From Trifolium pratense (lineage: Eukaryota; Streptophyta; Magnoliopsida; Fabales; Fabaceae), in NCBI RefSeq assembly GCF_020283565.1, contig NC_060059.1, positions 11,415,501-11,479,500 of the forward strand: 64,000 bases of DNA. The letters are read 5' to 3'. Numbering within the stretch: position 1 is the first letter of the stretch; each line of letters starts with the position of its first letter. The notes beneath the pieces are model-generated. The model did not search any database. It saw only the letters and a program-made list of their open reading frames with translations, and was not told the DNA's origin. Both the position numbers and the translations under genes were made by a program. Of this stretch, positions 11,502 through 23,024 are shown piece by piece.

Positions 11502-12483
11502 TGAAATCTGGCACGCAGTGAACACAATGCTGCACAAGATGCTATAGCACACGTTGCAGCACAACAGTCGCAGAACACAGTAAATAAATAAATAAATTAC
11601 AGAACAATAAATAAGACAGGGAATTGTTAACCCAGTTCAGTGCAACGTCACCTACTCTGGGGGATACCAATCCAGGAATGAATCCACTATAATAGCTCTA
11701 GTTCAAAGCCCTCGACCAACACCCGGTACTTGACTTATCACCTAGACACTACCCGTGCAATCCTACCTAAGAACCTCTTAGATAATGAGACCCCGTCCCA
11801 AATTCCCTCTAACAACACGCACTATGTTGCTGTCAATAATAACGATAAGGATGGAGACACTCTCCTAGAAACTAGACCACACTCTTGCTTAAAAGCTTAT
11901 GAGTGAATCACACAAACTAACTCCGTGCTTAAAAGCTTAGGAGCAGCTTACAAATAACAACACAAACACAGTCCTAAACTTGCATCAACACGATACAAGA
12001 AAGGCTCACAAAAAGAACACACTAAACCTTAAAAAAACTCACGCTTTAGTAATACACGGTTTAGAAAATACATGTTCAATAGCCTTGAGGCTTCACATAT
12101 TTATAGTCTTCAATTGTCTTGATGTCCAAGTTAGGTCTTCAGACTTGTACAGCTGTGAGAATTGCGGCCAACCCTATATTATTTTCAGAAATATAATTCC
12201 TGTTGTTCCAAACAAAAAAAAAACGCAAAAATATAATATAATTATATTTTTGTTTTAAATAACTTTCCTTTGACCGACTTCAATAAAACTTGCTGAGCAA
12301 GGCTCGTTTTGCCCAGGCGCACGTGCTAGAACATATAATTGAAGCAAATCTTGACTCAGATTTGAAATAAAAATTCTGCACGAAAAACAGAGCTTCAGTA
12401 TGCTGTACTATAATGCTACAGCATCTCAGTCCAGCATCTGGCTGGTTGGCTTTTGCAAAATGTAGCCAATCAAAACACCAACA
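11502..12483 (-). repeat. 3' LTR of the Sirevirus
   Basis: 982 bp, same length and apparently the same sequence as 19855-20836 (offset 8,353). It holds the same TATA-like TATAAATA on the minus strand (12098-12105). Many CTGTAGCAT/TGCTATAGCA-type words recur near its ends. Confidence 0.95.
12098..12105 (-). promoter_or_regulatory. LTR TATA box (3' LTR copy)
   Basis: CTATAAATATG on the minus strand; the equivalent in the 5' LTR, at 20451-20458, would drive the element transcript. Confidence 0.5.
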
Positions 12484-12498
12484 ATCTCCCCCTTTGGC
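12484..12498 (-). other. Polypurine tract (plus-strand primer)
   Basis: On the element strand GCCAAAGGGGGAGAT directly precedes the 3' LTR, the position and composition expected for the plus-strand primer. Confidence 0.85.
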
Positions 12499-12550
12499 AA
12501 ATTTTGGCTAAAACAACCTTAGGCCAGTGCATAGAGAGATACAGTCTAAA

Positions 12551-12661
12551 CTTTCCTTCGAGTCAACATAAGCACACAACTAGGAAAGAAAGTAGAACGA
12601 TGCTAAGCTATTTGAACTTTCCTTCGAGTCAATATACGCACACAACTAGGAAAGAAAGTAA
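12551..12661 (-). repeat. Tandem repeat, 66-bp period, in Sirevirus 3' region
   Basis: Two copies begin with CTTTCCTTCGAGTCAA at 12551 and 12617 and share ACAACTAGGAAAGAAAGTA. Non-coding. Confidence 0.8.
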
Positions 12662-12753
12662 AGGAATTCGTCAGATGAAAAGATAGCTAGCACGTAAGCA
12701 TCAGAGGCATGCAACAGCGGAACATAACACATCTTAGCCTCAAAGTACAGATA

Positions 12754-12901
12754 GAGAGAAATAAACTCTCACATAGTGGATTCAAGATAGGAGAAATAAA
12801 CTCCTTCATATTTAAGCAACGCCACAGAGAATAGGAAAAATAAATTCCTATATGAACACTTCAGACATGCATATCATAAGTAGTAGAAAAATAAATTCTA
12901 C
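12754..12901 (-). other. Array of four hairpins with a shared 7-nt loop
   Basis: Four inverted repeats (12754-12770, 12790-12804, 12831-12851, 12883-12901) each enclose AAATAAA (TTTATTT on the element strand). The stems differ but stay paired: GAGAG/CTCTC, GGAG/CTCC, ATAGGAA/TTCCTAT, GTAGAA/TTCTAC. They lie between the envelope-like frame and the 3' LTR. Function unknown; a structured RNA or DNA signal of the element is the simplest reading. Confidence 0.75.
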
Positions 12902-13086
12902 CTACTCCCCCTCAATATATGCATAAACTTCACTCCCCCTCAAAACATGCATACCTACTCCCCCTCAATATATGCATAAACTTCACTCCCCCTCAAAACA
13001 TGCATATCACATAAAACCAACAACATGCTATACTAGATGCTATAGCATTTTTCATCACATCATGCACACAGATATTACTCCCCCTT
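12901..13086 (-). repeat. Multiple polypurine-tract copies
   Basis: AGGGGGAG on the element strand occurs at about 12905-12912, 12933-12940, 12958-12965, 12986-12993 and 13078-13085. The first four come from a 53-bp tandem duplication (12901-12953 and 12954-13006). Extra PPT copies upstream of the 3' LTR are reported as typical of Sireviruses. Confidence 0.8.
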
Positions 13087-13360
13087 TTTAGCCATAAATT
13101 CTGACAACTAAAGTCATCACCATAGAATAGGAGCAAAGTACAGACTTCCACAGAGTTATCAGAGCATAGAGAAACATAGAGTGCAAAGAGTATCAGAGCA
13201 TAAGAGATCATAAAGTGCATATTACAGACCATCATGGCAAAGAGAACCTGGAGTGTCGGAGCCAAAAGACATGGATTGTGCATGTTACAATCCAGAGAGC
13301 ATCAGGGCGTAGCCCACAAAATTAAAATCCGAAAGGACATGCAAATAAAGCATAAGCAAG

Positions 13361-13830
13361 TCATATAGAAGGACTAGCATCAGTGTCCTCCTCCTCTACC
13401 TCATTATCACCACCTGTATTATCATCGAGAACACCAGGATTGACATTGGAAAACACCTTGAGGTCAACAGTCATTTGCTTCCTAGGCAAAACATCAGTTT
13501 GACTGATTGACAGATGATGCAGCACAGTCTGCAGCATGTGTACCCTCAAACAGTCTAAAATCAAAAGACAAATCACAACCTCTCTTACTAGGAACACCAG
13601 CCTTAGTACAAATGTCAGGATGTTGAGCTAGAATAATGTCACACATCAATGTAGGAAAGACTATAGGCATCTTCACAGTACATGACTTACCATGCAGAAC
13701 AGTTTCATCAAGAATATAAGAACCAAAGGCAAAAGGTGATCTGGTCCCTACAACATATATAAATCTAGCCAAACCTGTAGCCACAGAATTGAAATGAGTA
13801 GTTGGAGCCCAGTTGCAGTTTTCATCAATC
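13361..13830 (-). pseudogene. Envelope-like ORF, 3' fragment
   Basis: Reading frames on the element strand (13494-13784, then another frame down to 13361) encode a region with TGLARFIYVVGTRSPFAFGS and VKMPIVFP that I recognise as the later part of the envelope-like protein of legume Sireviruses. Its acidic tail (EVEEEDTDASPSI) reads in the second frame, so a frame change is needed. Compared with the family, the middle portion is missing between this piece and the upstream fragment, which suggests an internal deletion near 13800-13850. Unlikely to give a complete product. Confidence 0.6.
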
Positions 13831-13847
13831 CAGCTGCATTAATCAAA

Positions 13848-14789
13848 TCAACAAGCTTTTGGCATTCTAAAAAGTTCACTTAAATTCCTTTCCACAGCAA
13901 GCCTTCTTTTTATCACAAATTTCCACCTGTCAACATTTTCAAAACGATGAAAGGAAATGTTGTCAATGGGTACAGGGGATACATCTTGAGGGATCCTCTT
14001 TTTCTTCACAGACTTCTTTGAGGATGCTACAGGCGATGCAGTAGCATGTTGGTCTTCCTCAAACTCTGAATCACTAGAGGAAATAGTCTTCCTCCTCAAA
14101 AGCTTCTTCTTTGGCTCAGAGGGCCCAGTAATCTTACTCCACTGTCTTTTAAGACCATAGATTTTCTTTTCCTTGGCAGTCTTGACAGGAACATTAGAAA
14201 CAGCTACACCTTTACCAGCATTGCTCCTTAACCTCCTAGTACTAGAAGCATGAGTCCTCTCAGTAAGGTTGAGATTGTCCACATAAATAACATTTGAATC
14301 TTTCTCAGCAGATTCATCAACATTCAAAGGAACAAACATAGTTTTACCACTATCATCAACATAAGGGATCACATAGATATCATGAACAAAAACATTATCA
14401 GTAGTAGTTGCTTCAGAACCCTTTTCTTTGTCAGGAACAATAACATCGTCTGGAGACTCGGGTATCACGATGTTATCCAAATTTTCCCGTGCTGCAGATG
14501 TTGTAGCATCATGTGCAGCATCTTTCTCAGGAACACTCTTCTTGACATGTTCCAACACAAAGTCATCTTTGACCTCAGTTGGAGCGCTAATATCATTACC
14601 AACAAATGTTAAACACAGCAGGGGGGAACACCACATAACTTTCTCTGACAAATACTTTCTCACCACAAGAAACATCCTTATCATCAACAAACACACAATT
14701 CTTACCAAATCTTCAGATGTTTCAACATTACCCATAACAGCGTGCATTACTAAATAAGTTGAAGAGAAAACTGCACGCCACACTTGCAA
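13848..14789 (-). pseudogene. Envelope-like ORF, 5' fragment
   Basis: A 313-codon frame starts 7 nt downstream of the Gag-Pol stop. Its product is acidic to mixed in charge, with a basic KKKLLRRK cluster followed by the Ser/Asp-rich SSSDSEFEEDQ and then KKSVKKKRIP, ending in a conserved FHRFENVDRWKFVIKRRLA segment. This matches the N-terminal half of the Sirevirus envelope-like protein, a protein of unproven function despite its name. The frame stops early; the adjacent sequence continues the family pattern in another frame, so a frameshift separates it from the fragment below 13830. Confidence 0.65.
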
Positions 14790-14795
14790 TAATTG

Positions 14796-17700
14796 CTATA
14801 ACTCTTCAGATAGGCAAATCCCAAGTTTGCCTCGCAATTTTTCAAATTGGACCGCATCTAGAGCCTTAGTAAAAATATCAGCCAATTGTTCTTCAGTTGA
14901 AATATGCTCAAGAGTCACAATACCTTCTTCAACTAGGTCTCTAATAAAGTGGTGCCTAATATCAATATGCTTCGTCCTACTATGTTGGATAGGATTCTTT
15001 GAAATATTGATGGCACTAAGATTGTCACAGTACAATGCCATAGCATCTTGTACCACATTGTACTCCAGCAACATTTGTTTCATCCATAATAGCTGGGAGC
15101 AGCTACTACCAGCAGCTATGTACTCAGCTTCAGCTGTAGATAAAGATACACAGTTCTGTTTCTTGCTGAACCAAGATATAAGATTATTGCCTAAAAAGAA
15201 ACAAGCTCCTGAGGTGCTTTTTCTATCATCTGCACAACCTGCCCAATCAGCATCACAATACCCTACTAGCATAGAGTTCTCACCATGAGTATACAAGATC
15301 CCATAATCACATGTACCATTCACATACTTCAAAATTCTTTTCACTTGAGCAAGATGACTCATCTTTGGCTCAGCTTGGTACCTAGCACATACTCCTACAG
15401 CAAAAGTAATATCAGGTCTGCTGGCTGTAAGGTATAATAAGCTTCCTATCATGCTTCTATAAAGACTTTGATCTACATCAACTCCCTTTTCATCTTTGGT
15501 AAGCTTTAAATGGGTTGCTGCAGGTGTTCTTTTATGAGCAGCACTTTCCATACCAAACTTTTTCACTATATTTCTTGCATACTTGCTTTGGGAGATAAAA
15601 ATAGTATCTTCCATCTGCTTTACTTGGAGCCCAAGAAAGTAGGTTAGTTCACCTACAAGACTCATCTCAAACTCAGACTGCATTTGCTGCACGAAATGCT
15701 GTACCATCTCACTAGACATTCCTCCAAATACAATGTCATCAACATAGATTTGTGCTATTAGAAATTTTCCTTGATCTTCTTTCACAAATAGAGTCTTGTC
15801 ATTTCCTCCTTTCCTGTAGCCTTGACTAATAAGGAACTCAGTCAATCTTTCATACCATGCTCGAGGTGCTTGTTTTAATCCATAAAGAGCTTTCTTTAAC
15901 TTGTAAACATGATGTGGAAAGCTAGGATCAACAAACCCCTTTGGTTGTTCCACATATACTTCTTCATTTAAGTACCCATTGAGAAATGCACTTTTCACAT
16001 CCATTTGGAATAACTTGAATTTTAGAATGCATGCCACTCCTAGAAGTAATCTAATGGATTCAAGACGAGCAACCGGAGCAAATGTCTCATCAAAATCTAT
16101 CCCTTCAATTTGTGAATATCCTTGTGCAACCAGCCTTGCCTTGTTTCTGGTCACAGTTCCACTTTCATCAGACTTGTTCTTGTAGACCCATTTGGTACCA
16201 ATTACATTTGCATTTTCAGGTCTAGGAACCAAGTCCCAAACTTCATTCCTCTTGAACTGATTTAGCTCTTCTTGCATAGCATTTATCCAGAACTCATCAG
16301 TCAGAGCTTCCTTCACATTCTTTGGCTCAAATTTAGACACAAAACAAGCATTAGAAACTAAGTCAAGTGTCCTTCTAGTAGTAATTCCTTGATTGGGATT
16401 GCCAATAATCAGGTCTGTAGGATGATTCTTTTGAGTACGAGTAGAAGGTCCTTTCTTTGGAGTAGCAGAGATTTGTTCAGATGCAGTAACTTCTGGATCA
16501 TTCATTGATTCATTAGTATCTTCACAATCTACATCACCTGTTATAGATGCTGTAGCATCTTCTGCATCATCGTCAGTAGTTTCACTTGAGGTGTCATCTA
16601 TGACCACATTTATAGACTCCATCATGGTTTTGGTTCTATTATTATATACTCTGTAGGCTCTACTATTTGTTGAGTATCCCAGGAATATGCCCTCATCACT
16701 TTTGGGATCCATTTTGGTTCTTGGTTCTCTATCAGACAAGATGTAGCATTTACTACCAAACACATGGAAGTGCTTAACAGTAGGTTTCCTCTCCTTCCAT
16801 AATTCGTACAGAGTAGTTGTTGTTCCTGATCTCAGGGTGACACGATTATGAATATAGCAGGCAGTATTCATAGCTTCTGCCCAAAAACCATGTGAAAGCT
16901 TCTTTGCATGTAACATTACCCTTGCAGACTCTTGTATAGTTCTATTTTTCCTTTCTACTACACCATTTTGTTGTGGTGTAATGGGAGATGAGAATTCATG
17001 TATGATGCCTTCAGAGGCACAGAAGTCAGAAAAACTGGAGTTCTCAAACTCCTTACCATGATCACTTCTGATCCTTAATACCACATTGTTTTTCTCCCTT
17101 TGAAGTTGAATACATAGATCTTTGAACACATCAAAGGTTTCTGATTTCTTTCTAATAAAATTTATCCAGGTGTATCTAGAAAAGTCATCAACAACAACAT
17201 ATGCGTACCTTTTTCCTCCCAAGCTTTCAGTTTGCATGGGGCCCATCAAGTCCATGTGTAGGAGTTCAAGAACTCTGGTAGTGGTAAGATGCTGCAGCTT
17301 TGGGTGTGGCATCTTGGTTTGCTTTCCAATCTGACAATCTCCACATATGCTACCTTCTTCAATTTTGAGATTTGGCAGTCCTCTGATGGCTTCTTTAGAT
17401 ATTGCTTTCTTCATGCTCCTTAGATTAAGATGACCAAGCTTTTGGTGCCATAGTTTTACTTCATCTTCTTTAGTGATTAAGCATGTTGGCATATTTGCTT
17501 CTTCTTGGGGAACCCATAGATAGCAGTTGTCTTTTGATCTGACACCTTTCATCAAAATCTCACCTTCGTTATTTGTAACTAGACATTCAGATTTGGTGAA
17601 GTTTACTTTCATTCCTTGGTCGCATAGTTGACTAATACTTATCAAATTTGCAGTCAATCCTCTTACTAACAGCACATTGTTTAGTTTAGGCAAGCTATTA

Positions 17701-19802
17701 CTTCTGAGCTCCCCTATCCCAACAATTTCTCCTTTAGCACCATCACCAAAGGTAACAAAGCTGGTTGAATAAGACTTTATACCGACAAGAAGTTTACTTA
17801 TTCCGGTCATGTGTCTTGAACACCCACTATCGAAGTACCAGTCTTCCCTTGATGAAGCTCTAAGTGATGTGTGAGCAATTAGAGCAGTAATCTCTTCTTC
17901 AGGCTGAGTTGTATCACTTTTCTTCTCATTTTCACCTTTAGGTTTCCATTCTTGTTGAGTAGGGGCAGTTGTGGAAACAGGTTTGTGCTGAGGACGTCTG
18001 TTAGGGTACCCATATAGTTTGTAGCAGTAAGGTCTTATGTGCCCTTTTCTACCACAGTAATGACATCTCCAAGCATGGTGCTTTCTTCTATTTCTTGACA
18101 TTGGATGCTGCTGATGATGCTGCGGCTTCTGATGAGGCATCCTTTGCTTTTGAGTTTCTTTAGGCTCCATGTACATGAGGTCAGGACTGTAATTTTTGAA
18201 TTTGTTGACATTCTCATAGCTGAGCCCAATATTTCTAGGCTTTCGAACATTTTTCTCTAAGATTTCCTCCAGTTGTCCATCAGCCTTATGAAGTTTGTCA
18301 AGATGCTCATCATCTTTATACAACATGTCAGAGAATTTTCTCAGCCGCCAAATGTCAGTATTTAGTTTTTCAATGACTTCCTTAGCTTCTTCAAGATCAG
18401 CGGATAGATAATTTACCTTCTTTTGAAGTTCCTCCATCTTTGAGATATTCTCAAATTTTTCTGCTTTTAACTCATTAATGGTTACCTTTTGTTTCTCAAT
18501 AACCCTGCAGATCTCAAGATCAGAGGACAGAAAATTTACCTTCTTTTGAAGTTCCTCCATTTTTGAGATATTCTCGGATTTTTCTGCTTTTAACTCATTG
18601 ATGGTTACCTTTTGTTTCTCAATAACCCTACAGATTTCTTCACTTTTAAGACAAAGTTCCTTGTAGGATGCAGCAAGCTCTTCATAGGTTACCTCTCCAT
18701 CATCAGATTCTGTATCAGATGTAACAATACCTGTCAGGACTGAGATGTGTTTAGCAGTTACAGATGCTGTATCATCTTCTGAGTCATCATCCTCAGACCA
18801 ACTGACAGTTAGCCCTTTCTTTGCTCTCTTCTGATATGTTGGACACTCAGGTCTGATGTGACCATATCCTTCACATTCATGACATCGAATGTTTCTGTTT
18901 AAGTTTGATTTTTCATCACCTTTTGGTTTTCCTTGATTTTCATTGCTGCGCATAGTGCCTGGAGCATTGTTTTTGAAATTAGATCTGGGTCTTTTATCCA
19001 TTCGTTTCAGAACTTTGTTGAATTGTTTTCCCAATAACACCATGGCCTCAGAGATACTCTCATTAGATTCTTCTTCATCCTCCATTTCTTCTTCATTATT
19101 TTTGGATGAGAAAGCAATGTTCTTATTTTTCTTTTCACTTCTTCCATTTGCAACACTTTCATAAGTTTGGAGTGATCCAACCAATTCATCCAGCTTCATC
19201 TGAGATATGTTTTTGGCTTCTTCTATAGCTGTGACTTTCATATCAAATTTCTTTGGAAGTGACCTAAGCATTTTTCTTACTAACTTTTCTTCGGGAATTT
19301 TCTCCCCCAAAGCATCAAATTGATTATCATAGTCTAGAATAGTCATATGAAAATCTTGAATTGTTTCCTCCTCCTTCATACGTAAATTTTCAAACTGAGT
19401 AGTAAGAATCTGTAATTTAGACATTTTTACCTGAGGAGTACCTTCATGAACAGTTTCAAGAATCTTCCAAGCTTCCTTTGCTGAGACACATTGCTTGATT
19501 AGTTTGAAGATGTGCTTATCTACCCCATTGTATAATGCATATAATGCTTTTGAGTTTCCCAAAGCAAGCTCATCCTCTTCTTTAGACCAATCCTCCTCAG
19601 CTTTTAGTTCAAGTGTTGGCTTTCCATCCTTGTCAATGACCACAGGGGGGTCCCATCCTTTCATAACAGCCTTCCAAGTTTTGTTATCCATAGATTTTAG
19701 GAAAGCAATCATGCGTGATTTCCAATAATCATAGTTGGAGACACCAACTAGAAGCGGTGGTCTGCTTACAAGCCCTCCTTCCTTTTCAATGTTGCCAGAC
19801 AT
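14796..19802 (-). CDS. gag-pol: Sirevirus Gag-Pol polyprotein
   Basis: One open frame of 1,668 aa. Gag with a UBN2/DUF4219-type core comes first ([14 protein letters not shown] near 24-37), then a zinc knuckle [14 protein letters not shown] (307-320). A coiled coil with an in-frame 41-aa tandem repeat (390-471) follows, then a second knuckle [14 protein letters not shown] (580-593). Protease has D-S-G at 658-660. The GAG-pre-integrase zinc motif includes WHQKLGH (about 785). Integrase D851, D914 and E950 are present. Reverse transcriptase has FQMD (D1268) and YVDD (1353-1356). RNase H has D1517 and E1558/E1560. All catalytic residues I could check are intact and no stop interrupts it, so the element may be coding-competent. 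The start is the first ATG after the primer-binding site. Confidence 0.96.
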   Translation of the reverse strand: MSGNIEKEGGLVSRPPLLVGVSNYDYWKSRMIAFLKSMDNKTWKAVMKGWDPPVVIDKDGKPTLELKAEEDWSKEEDELALGNSKALYALYNGVDKHIFKLIKQCVSAKEAWKILETVHEGTPQVKMSKLQILTTQFENLRMKEEETIQDFHMTILDYDNQFDALGEKIPEEKLVRKMLRSLPKKFDMKVTAIEEAKNISQMKLDELVGSLQTYESVANGRSEKKNKNIAFSSKNNEEEMEDEEESNESISEAMVLLGKQFNKVLKRMDKRPRSNFKNNAPGTMRSNENQGKPKGDEKSNLNRNIRCHECEGYGHIRPECPTYQKRAKKGLTVSWSEDDDSEDDTASVTAKHISVLTGIVTSDTESDDGEVTYEELAASYKELCLKSEEICRVIEKQKVTINELKAEKSENISKMEELQKKVNFLSSDLEICRVIEKQKVTINELKAEKFENISKMEELQKKVNYLSADLEEAKEVIEKLNTDIWRLRKFSDMLYKDDEHLDKLHKADGQLEEILEKNVRKPRNIGLSYENVNKFKNYSPDLMYMEPKETQKQRMPHQKPQHHQQHPMSRNRRKHHAWRCHYCGRKGHIRPYCYKLYGYPNRRPQHKPVSTTAPTQQEWKPKGENEKKSDTTQPEEEITALIAHTSLRASSREDWYFDSGCSRHMTGISKLLVGIKSYSTSFVTFGDGAKGEIVGIGELRSNSLPKLNNVLLVRGLTANLISISQLCDQGMKVNFTKSECLVTNNEGEILMKGVRSKDNCYLWVPQEEANMPTCLITKEDEVKLWHQKLGHLNLRSMKKAISKEAIRGLPNLKIEEGSICGDCQIGKQTKMPHPKLQHLTTTRVLELLHMDLMGPMQTESLGGKRYAYVVVDDFSRYTWINFIRKKSETFDVFKDLCIQLQREKNNVVLRIRSDHGKEFENSSFSDFCASEGIIHEFSSPITPQQNGVVERKNRTIQESARVMLHAKKLSHGFWAEAMNTACYIHNRVTLRSGTTTTLYELWKERKPTVKHFHVFGSKCYILSDREPRTKMDPKSDEGIFLGYSTNSRAYRVYNNRTKTMMESINVVIDDTSSETTDDDAEDATASITGDVDCEDTNESMNDPEVTASEQISATPKKGPSTRTQKNHPTDLIIGNPNQGITTRRTLDLVSNACFVSKFEPKNVKEALTDEFWINAMQEELNQFKRNEVWDLVPRPENANVIGTKWVYKNKSDESGTVTRNKARLVAQGYSQIEGIDFDETFAPVARLESIRLLLGVACILKFKLFQMDVKSAFLNGYLNEEVYVEQPKGFVDPSFPHHVYKLKKALYGLKQAPRAWYERLTEFLISQGYRKGGNDKTLFVKEDQGKFLIAQIYVDDIVFGGMSSEMVQHFVQQMQSEFEMSLVGELTYFLGLQVKQMEDTIFISQSKYARNIVKKFGMESAAHKRTPAATHLKLTKDEKGVDVDQSLYRSMIGSLLYLTASRPDITFAVGVCARYQAEPKMSHLAQVKRILKYVNGTCDYGILYTHGENSMLVGYCDADWAGCADDRKSTSGACFFLGNNLISWFSKKQNCVSLSTAEAEYIAAGSSCSQLLWMKQMLLEYNVVQDAMALYCDNLSAINISKNPIQHSRTKHIDIRHHFIRDLVEEGIVTLEHISTEEQLADIFTKALDAVQFEKLRGKLGICLSEEL
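18390..18635 (-). repeat. In-frame 123-bp tandem duplication in gag
   Basis: Two 41-codon units starting [16 protein letters not shown] extend the coiled coil. They differ at few positions (for example SEN/FEN and NFLSS/NYLSA). Confidence 0.9.
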
Positions 19803-19840
19803 TTTCCCTGGAGCTCACCCTATAACCAGAAAGGGTGCCT

Positions 19841-19852
19841 GCTCTGATGCCA
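19841..19852 (-). other. Primer-binding site (initiator Met tRNA)
   Basis: TGGCATCAGAGC on the element strand, 2 nt after the 5' LTR. It matches the usual copia PBS TGGTATCAGAGC with one change. Confidence 0.85.
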
Positions 19853-19854
19853 AT

Positions 19855-20836
19855 TGAAATCTGGCACGCAGTGAACACAATGCTGCACAAGATGCTATAG
19901 CACACGTTGCAGCACAACAGTCGCAGAACACAGTAAATAAATAAATAAATTACAGAACAATAAATAAGACAGGGAATTGTTAACCCAGTTCAGTGCAACG
20001 TCACCTACTCTGGGGGATACCAATCCAGGAATGAATCCACTATAATAGCTCTAGTTCAAAGCCCTCGACCAACACCCGGTACTTGACTTATCACCTAGAC
20101 ACTACCCGTGCAATCCTACCTAAGAACCTCTTAGATAATGAGACCCCGTCCCAAATTCCCTCTAACAACACGCACTATGTTGCTGTCAATAATAACGATA
20201 AGGATGGAGACACTCTCCTAGAAACTAGACCACACTCTTGCTTAAAAGCTTATGAGTGAATCACACAAACTAACTCCGTGCTTAAAAGCTTAGGAGCAGC
20301 TTACAAATAACAACACAAACACAGTCCTAAACTTGCATCAACACGATACAAGAAAGGCTCACAAAAAGAACACACTAAACCTTAAAAAAACTCACGCTTT
20401 AGTAATACACGGTTTAGAAAATACATGTTCAATAGCCTTGAGGCTTCACATATTTATAGTCTTCAATTGTCTTGATGTCCAAGTTAGGTCTTCAGACTTG
20501 TACAGCTGTGAGAATTGCGGCCAACCCTATATTATTTTCAGAAATATAATTCCTGTTGTTCCAAACAAAAAAAAAACGCAAAAATATAATATAATTATAT
20601 TTTTGTTTTAAATAACTTTCCTTTGACCGACTTCAATAAAACTTGCTGAGCAAGGCTCGTTTTGCCCAGGCGCACGTGCTAGAACATATAATTGAAGCAA
20701 ATCTTGACTCAGATTTGAAATAAAAATTCTGCACGAAAAACAGAGCTTCAGTATGCTGTACTATAATGCTACAGCATCTCAGTCCAGCATCTGGCTGGTT
20801 GGCTTTTGCAAAATGTAGCCAATCAAAACACCAACA
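19855..20836 (-). repeat. 5' LTR of the Sirevirus
   Basis: 982 bp, TG...CA ends, apparently identical to the 3' LTR. TATAAATA lies on the minus strand at 20451-20458. The open frames inside the LTRs run antisense to the element and carry no domain. Confidence 0.95.
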
Positions 20837-20841
20837 ATTGT
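20837..20841. repeat. Sirevirus target-site duplication, right
   Basis: ATTGT, exact copy of 11497-11501. Confidence 0.9.
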
Positions 20842-22180
20842 AGATATATAAAATTGATTAAAATAAATAATTTAGGGATAAATAAATTTAATGGATACAT
20901 GAAGATATATAAATTAAACTTTTATAGTAACTACCCATAAACAATGGCCTTGAACACGGTTTGAGATGGACGACTGTCCAGGGCCCCATATTTAAAGAGA
21001 TGCCAAATATTTTTTAGTAACACATATAATATGTATAAATATTGGAAGAACATAAATTCATTTTAATAGTATTATAAATAGATAGAGGATATAAAGATGG
21101 AAGTTTACACTATTGTCTTTTATTTTTTCGAATGTCTGCAAAAAAAATAAAAAGAAAGAAAAGAGAAAAATACAAAAGAAAATATAAAAAGAAATAAGAG
21201 ATAAAAAAATATTGAAGCATGCAGTATTACATGAAAAATTAAAGAGAAATGAATTCTAATATACTTATGGTATCATGCATATAATAATTGGTCGTGGGTG
21301 TTTTTCGTGTTTGATATGCGTGACTCCAAGAGTCATATTTAATACATGAAAATGAGAAAATTGTGTATGATTAATTAATATTAAAATATTAATTTTTCTA
21401 ATTTAAACTTCATAATTGGTTGACGGTGTCATGCATGTAATTGGTTGATGGTGTTTTTAGTGATTGATATATATGAGTTCAAAAGTCATGTTTAACTTCC
21501 ATAAAACTCAAATATGAGTATGAATTTCATGAATGTTTAAATTAAATCTTTTAAAAAATTTAGAAAAAATTCACAATTTGTTTAAACATATATATTGAAT
21601 TGTGCGTTCAAAAATAGAATGTTCTTCTAATGTGTATAACGGTGTCAAATTATTCAAGTGTCAAGGGAAAAAGTATCTGAGAAAATATTAGTACTCTAAC
21701 CCTCAAGTCAGTATTTGCTCAAAGTGAAAGAGAGTGTCAAATTGGATAAAAATGTGTCTCTTGAAGGTGAATGCATGTGTGCATATATAATGGAATACGT
21801 GCATAACCGTTTTCTGTGGGGTCCTCCATGTGAAAGAAATGAGTCACAAATATTGTGAAGAGGGGTCGTTTGTCTTATGCTTGATAACATCTATTGAGGT
21901 CAACACGCCTCAATATCAATCACTAAAAACTTTAATTGGACCTTTGGCCAGTCCGAAACATATATATTTTGAAAAACTTTAATTTGGATTACGATTTTTT
22001 GAAATATTTTATTTTGTTACATTGGAGCCAATGTGATTTGAACATAAAATTTTAGCATACTACTCAAACTCCTCACTATTAGACCAAATCTAAGTGATTT
22101 TTTGGAATATATTTTTACTTTGAAAAACTATAAAATGTTGTGAACTGGTAAATAAATGTTTTTATAAGTGGAGAATAGGA
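20842..22180. other. AT-rich spacer
   Basis: No gene. A loose duplication of TAATTGGT(C/T)G(T/A)...GGTGTTTTT blocks occurs at 21280-21490. GGAGCCAATGTGATTTGAAC at 22025 resembles a decayed SINE B box. Confidence 0.3.
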
Positions 22181-22181
22181 C

Positions 22182-22560
22182 ACTACAAGAAATTTGGCCA
22201 AAACAAAAAGATGAAGGATCAAGTTGAAATTTAAAATTTTAATTTGTGGGGATGGGGATTAGGTAAAAAATAGAAAGTAGCCCAAAAAGTGTTTACATAA
22301 TACTATTGGGCCCAAAACCGACATCAATCTGATATTGGGCTTGAAAATATTCACTTACTTTTGCACCCTCTGAATATTTTTGCGTGTCCTACGAAATTAT
22401 ACCCATGTCTGTTAGTTAACTAGCGAACCAAATCGCTACCTAAGTAATGGAACGGAAAAATATTCAATGACAAGAAAGGTTGAAAATTCCACACCCCTAG
22501 AATCCTCTCAATTTTTTAAAAACTTTTTTGCGATCCGCTACTTAAGTAGCGGACAATTAG
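22182..22560 (+). mobile_element. Possible CACTA terminus fragment
   Basis: CACTACAAGAAATTTGGCCAAA at 22182 is a CACTA-type end. No matching inverted end occurs nearby. A perfect 20-bp palindrome (TCCGCTACTTAAGTAGCGGA, 22534-22553) and a partial relative (AATCGCTACCTAAGTAATGG, about 22430) follow and may be subterminal motifs. Confidence 0.35.
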
Positions 22561-23024
22561 TGTACCTTTGGACCAATTCAGACTTGCACTTAGAATTAAT
22601 TCTACTTCTTGGAAAAATCTTCACATGAGTGGAAGCACATCTATAGTAAGAAGACACAAAAGACAAATCACAAGACTATTATGATTTGGCACTTCTGTCT
22701 ACACATCTATGATCTCCCCCAACATAACATATTTTATTACTCAACCTATAACTTTTAGGTGGGAAAAATACTCAATTTTAAAAATAGATACTCTCATGTC
22801 TTTTTGATACAGTCATCTATATTTTTCGGAATTTAATAATAATTGGTAAATTACAAAGAGCAAAACACTTAAAAAGAGAGAGAAAAAATAAAAATTGAAA
22901 AGGGTGCAGATTCTACAATATTGCATTAAAAAATTGTACCATTTACAAGATAGATACACAACTATTCAAACCTTCAATAAACCTAAAAACTAAAGTTGTT
23001 ATATATTTGTTGTTATATATTTAT

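Larger units (their letters stand above)
11502..20836 (-). mobile_element. Complete Ty1-copia retrotransposon, Sirevirus lineage
   Basis: A 9,335-bp element in minus orientation. In order on its own strand: 5' LTR (19855-20836), Met-tRNA primer-binding site, one Gag-Pol reading frame, an envelope-like reading frame, a non-coding region with hairpins and polypurine-tract copies, and 3' LTR (11502-12483). Both LTRs are 982 bp, begin TG and end CA, and look identical by eye. The target duplication is perfect. The integrase-before-RT order makes it copia. The large Gag with coiled coil, the envelope-like ORF and the repeated polypurine tracts point to Sireviruses. LTR identity argues for a very recent insertion. 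Confidence 0.95.

Noticed and set aside
11980..12258. 92-codon open frame present identically in both LTRs (again at 20333-20611)
   Set aside because: It is antisense to the element's transcription, has no domain, and its duplication simply reflects the two LTR copies.
12541..13010. Repeated spaced units considered as a CRISPR-like array
   Set aside because: Units are few, unequal in spacing and lie within a plant retrotransposon; they are hairpins and PPT copies.
14428..14757. Open frames on the plus strand over the envelope-like and Gag-Pol region
   Set aside because: They mirror the real minus-strand coding frames and have no recognisable domain.
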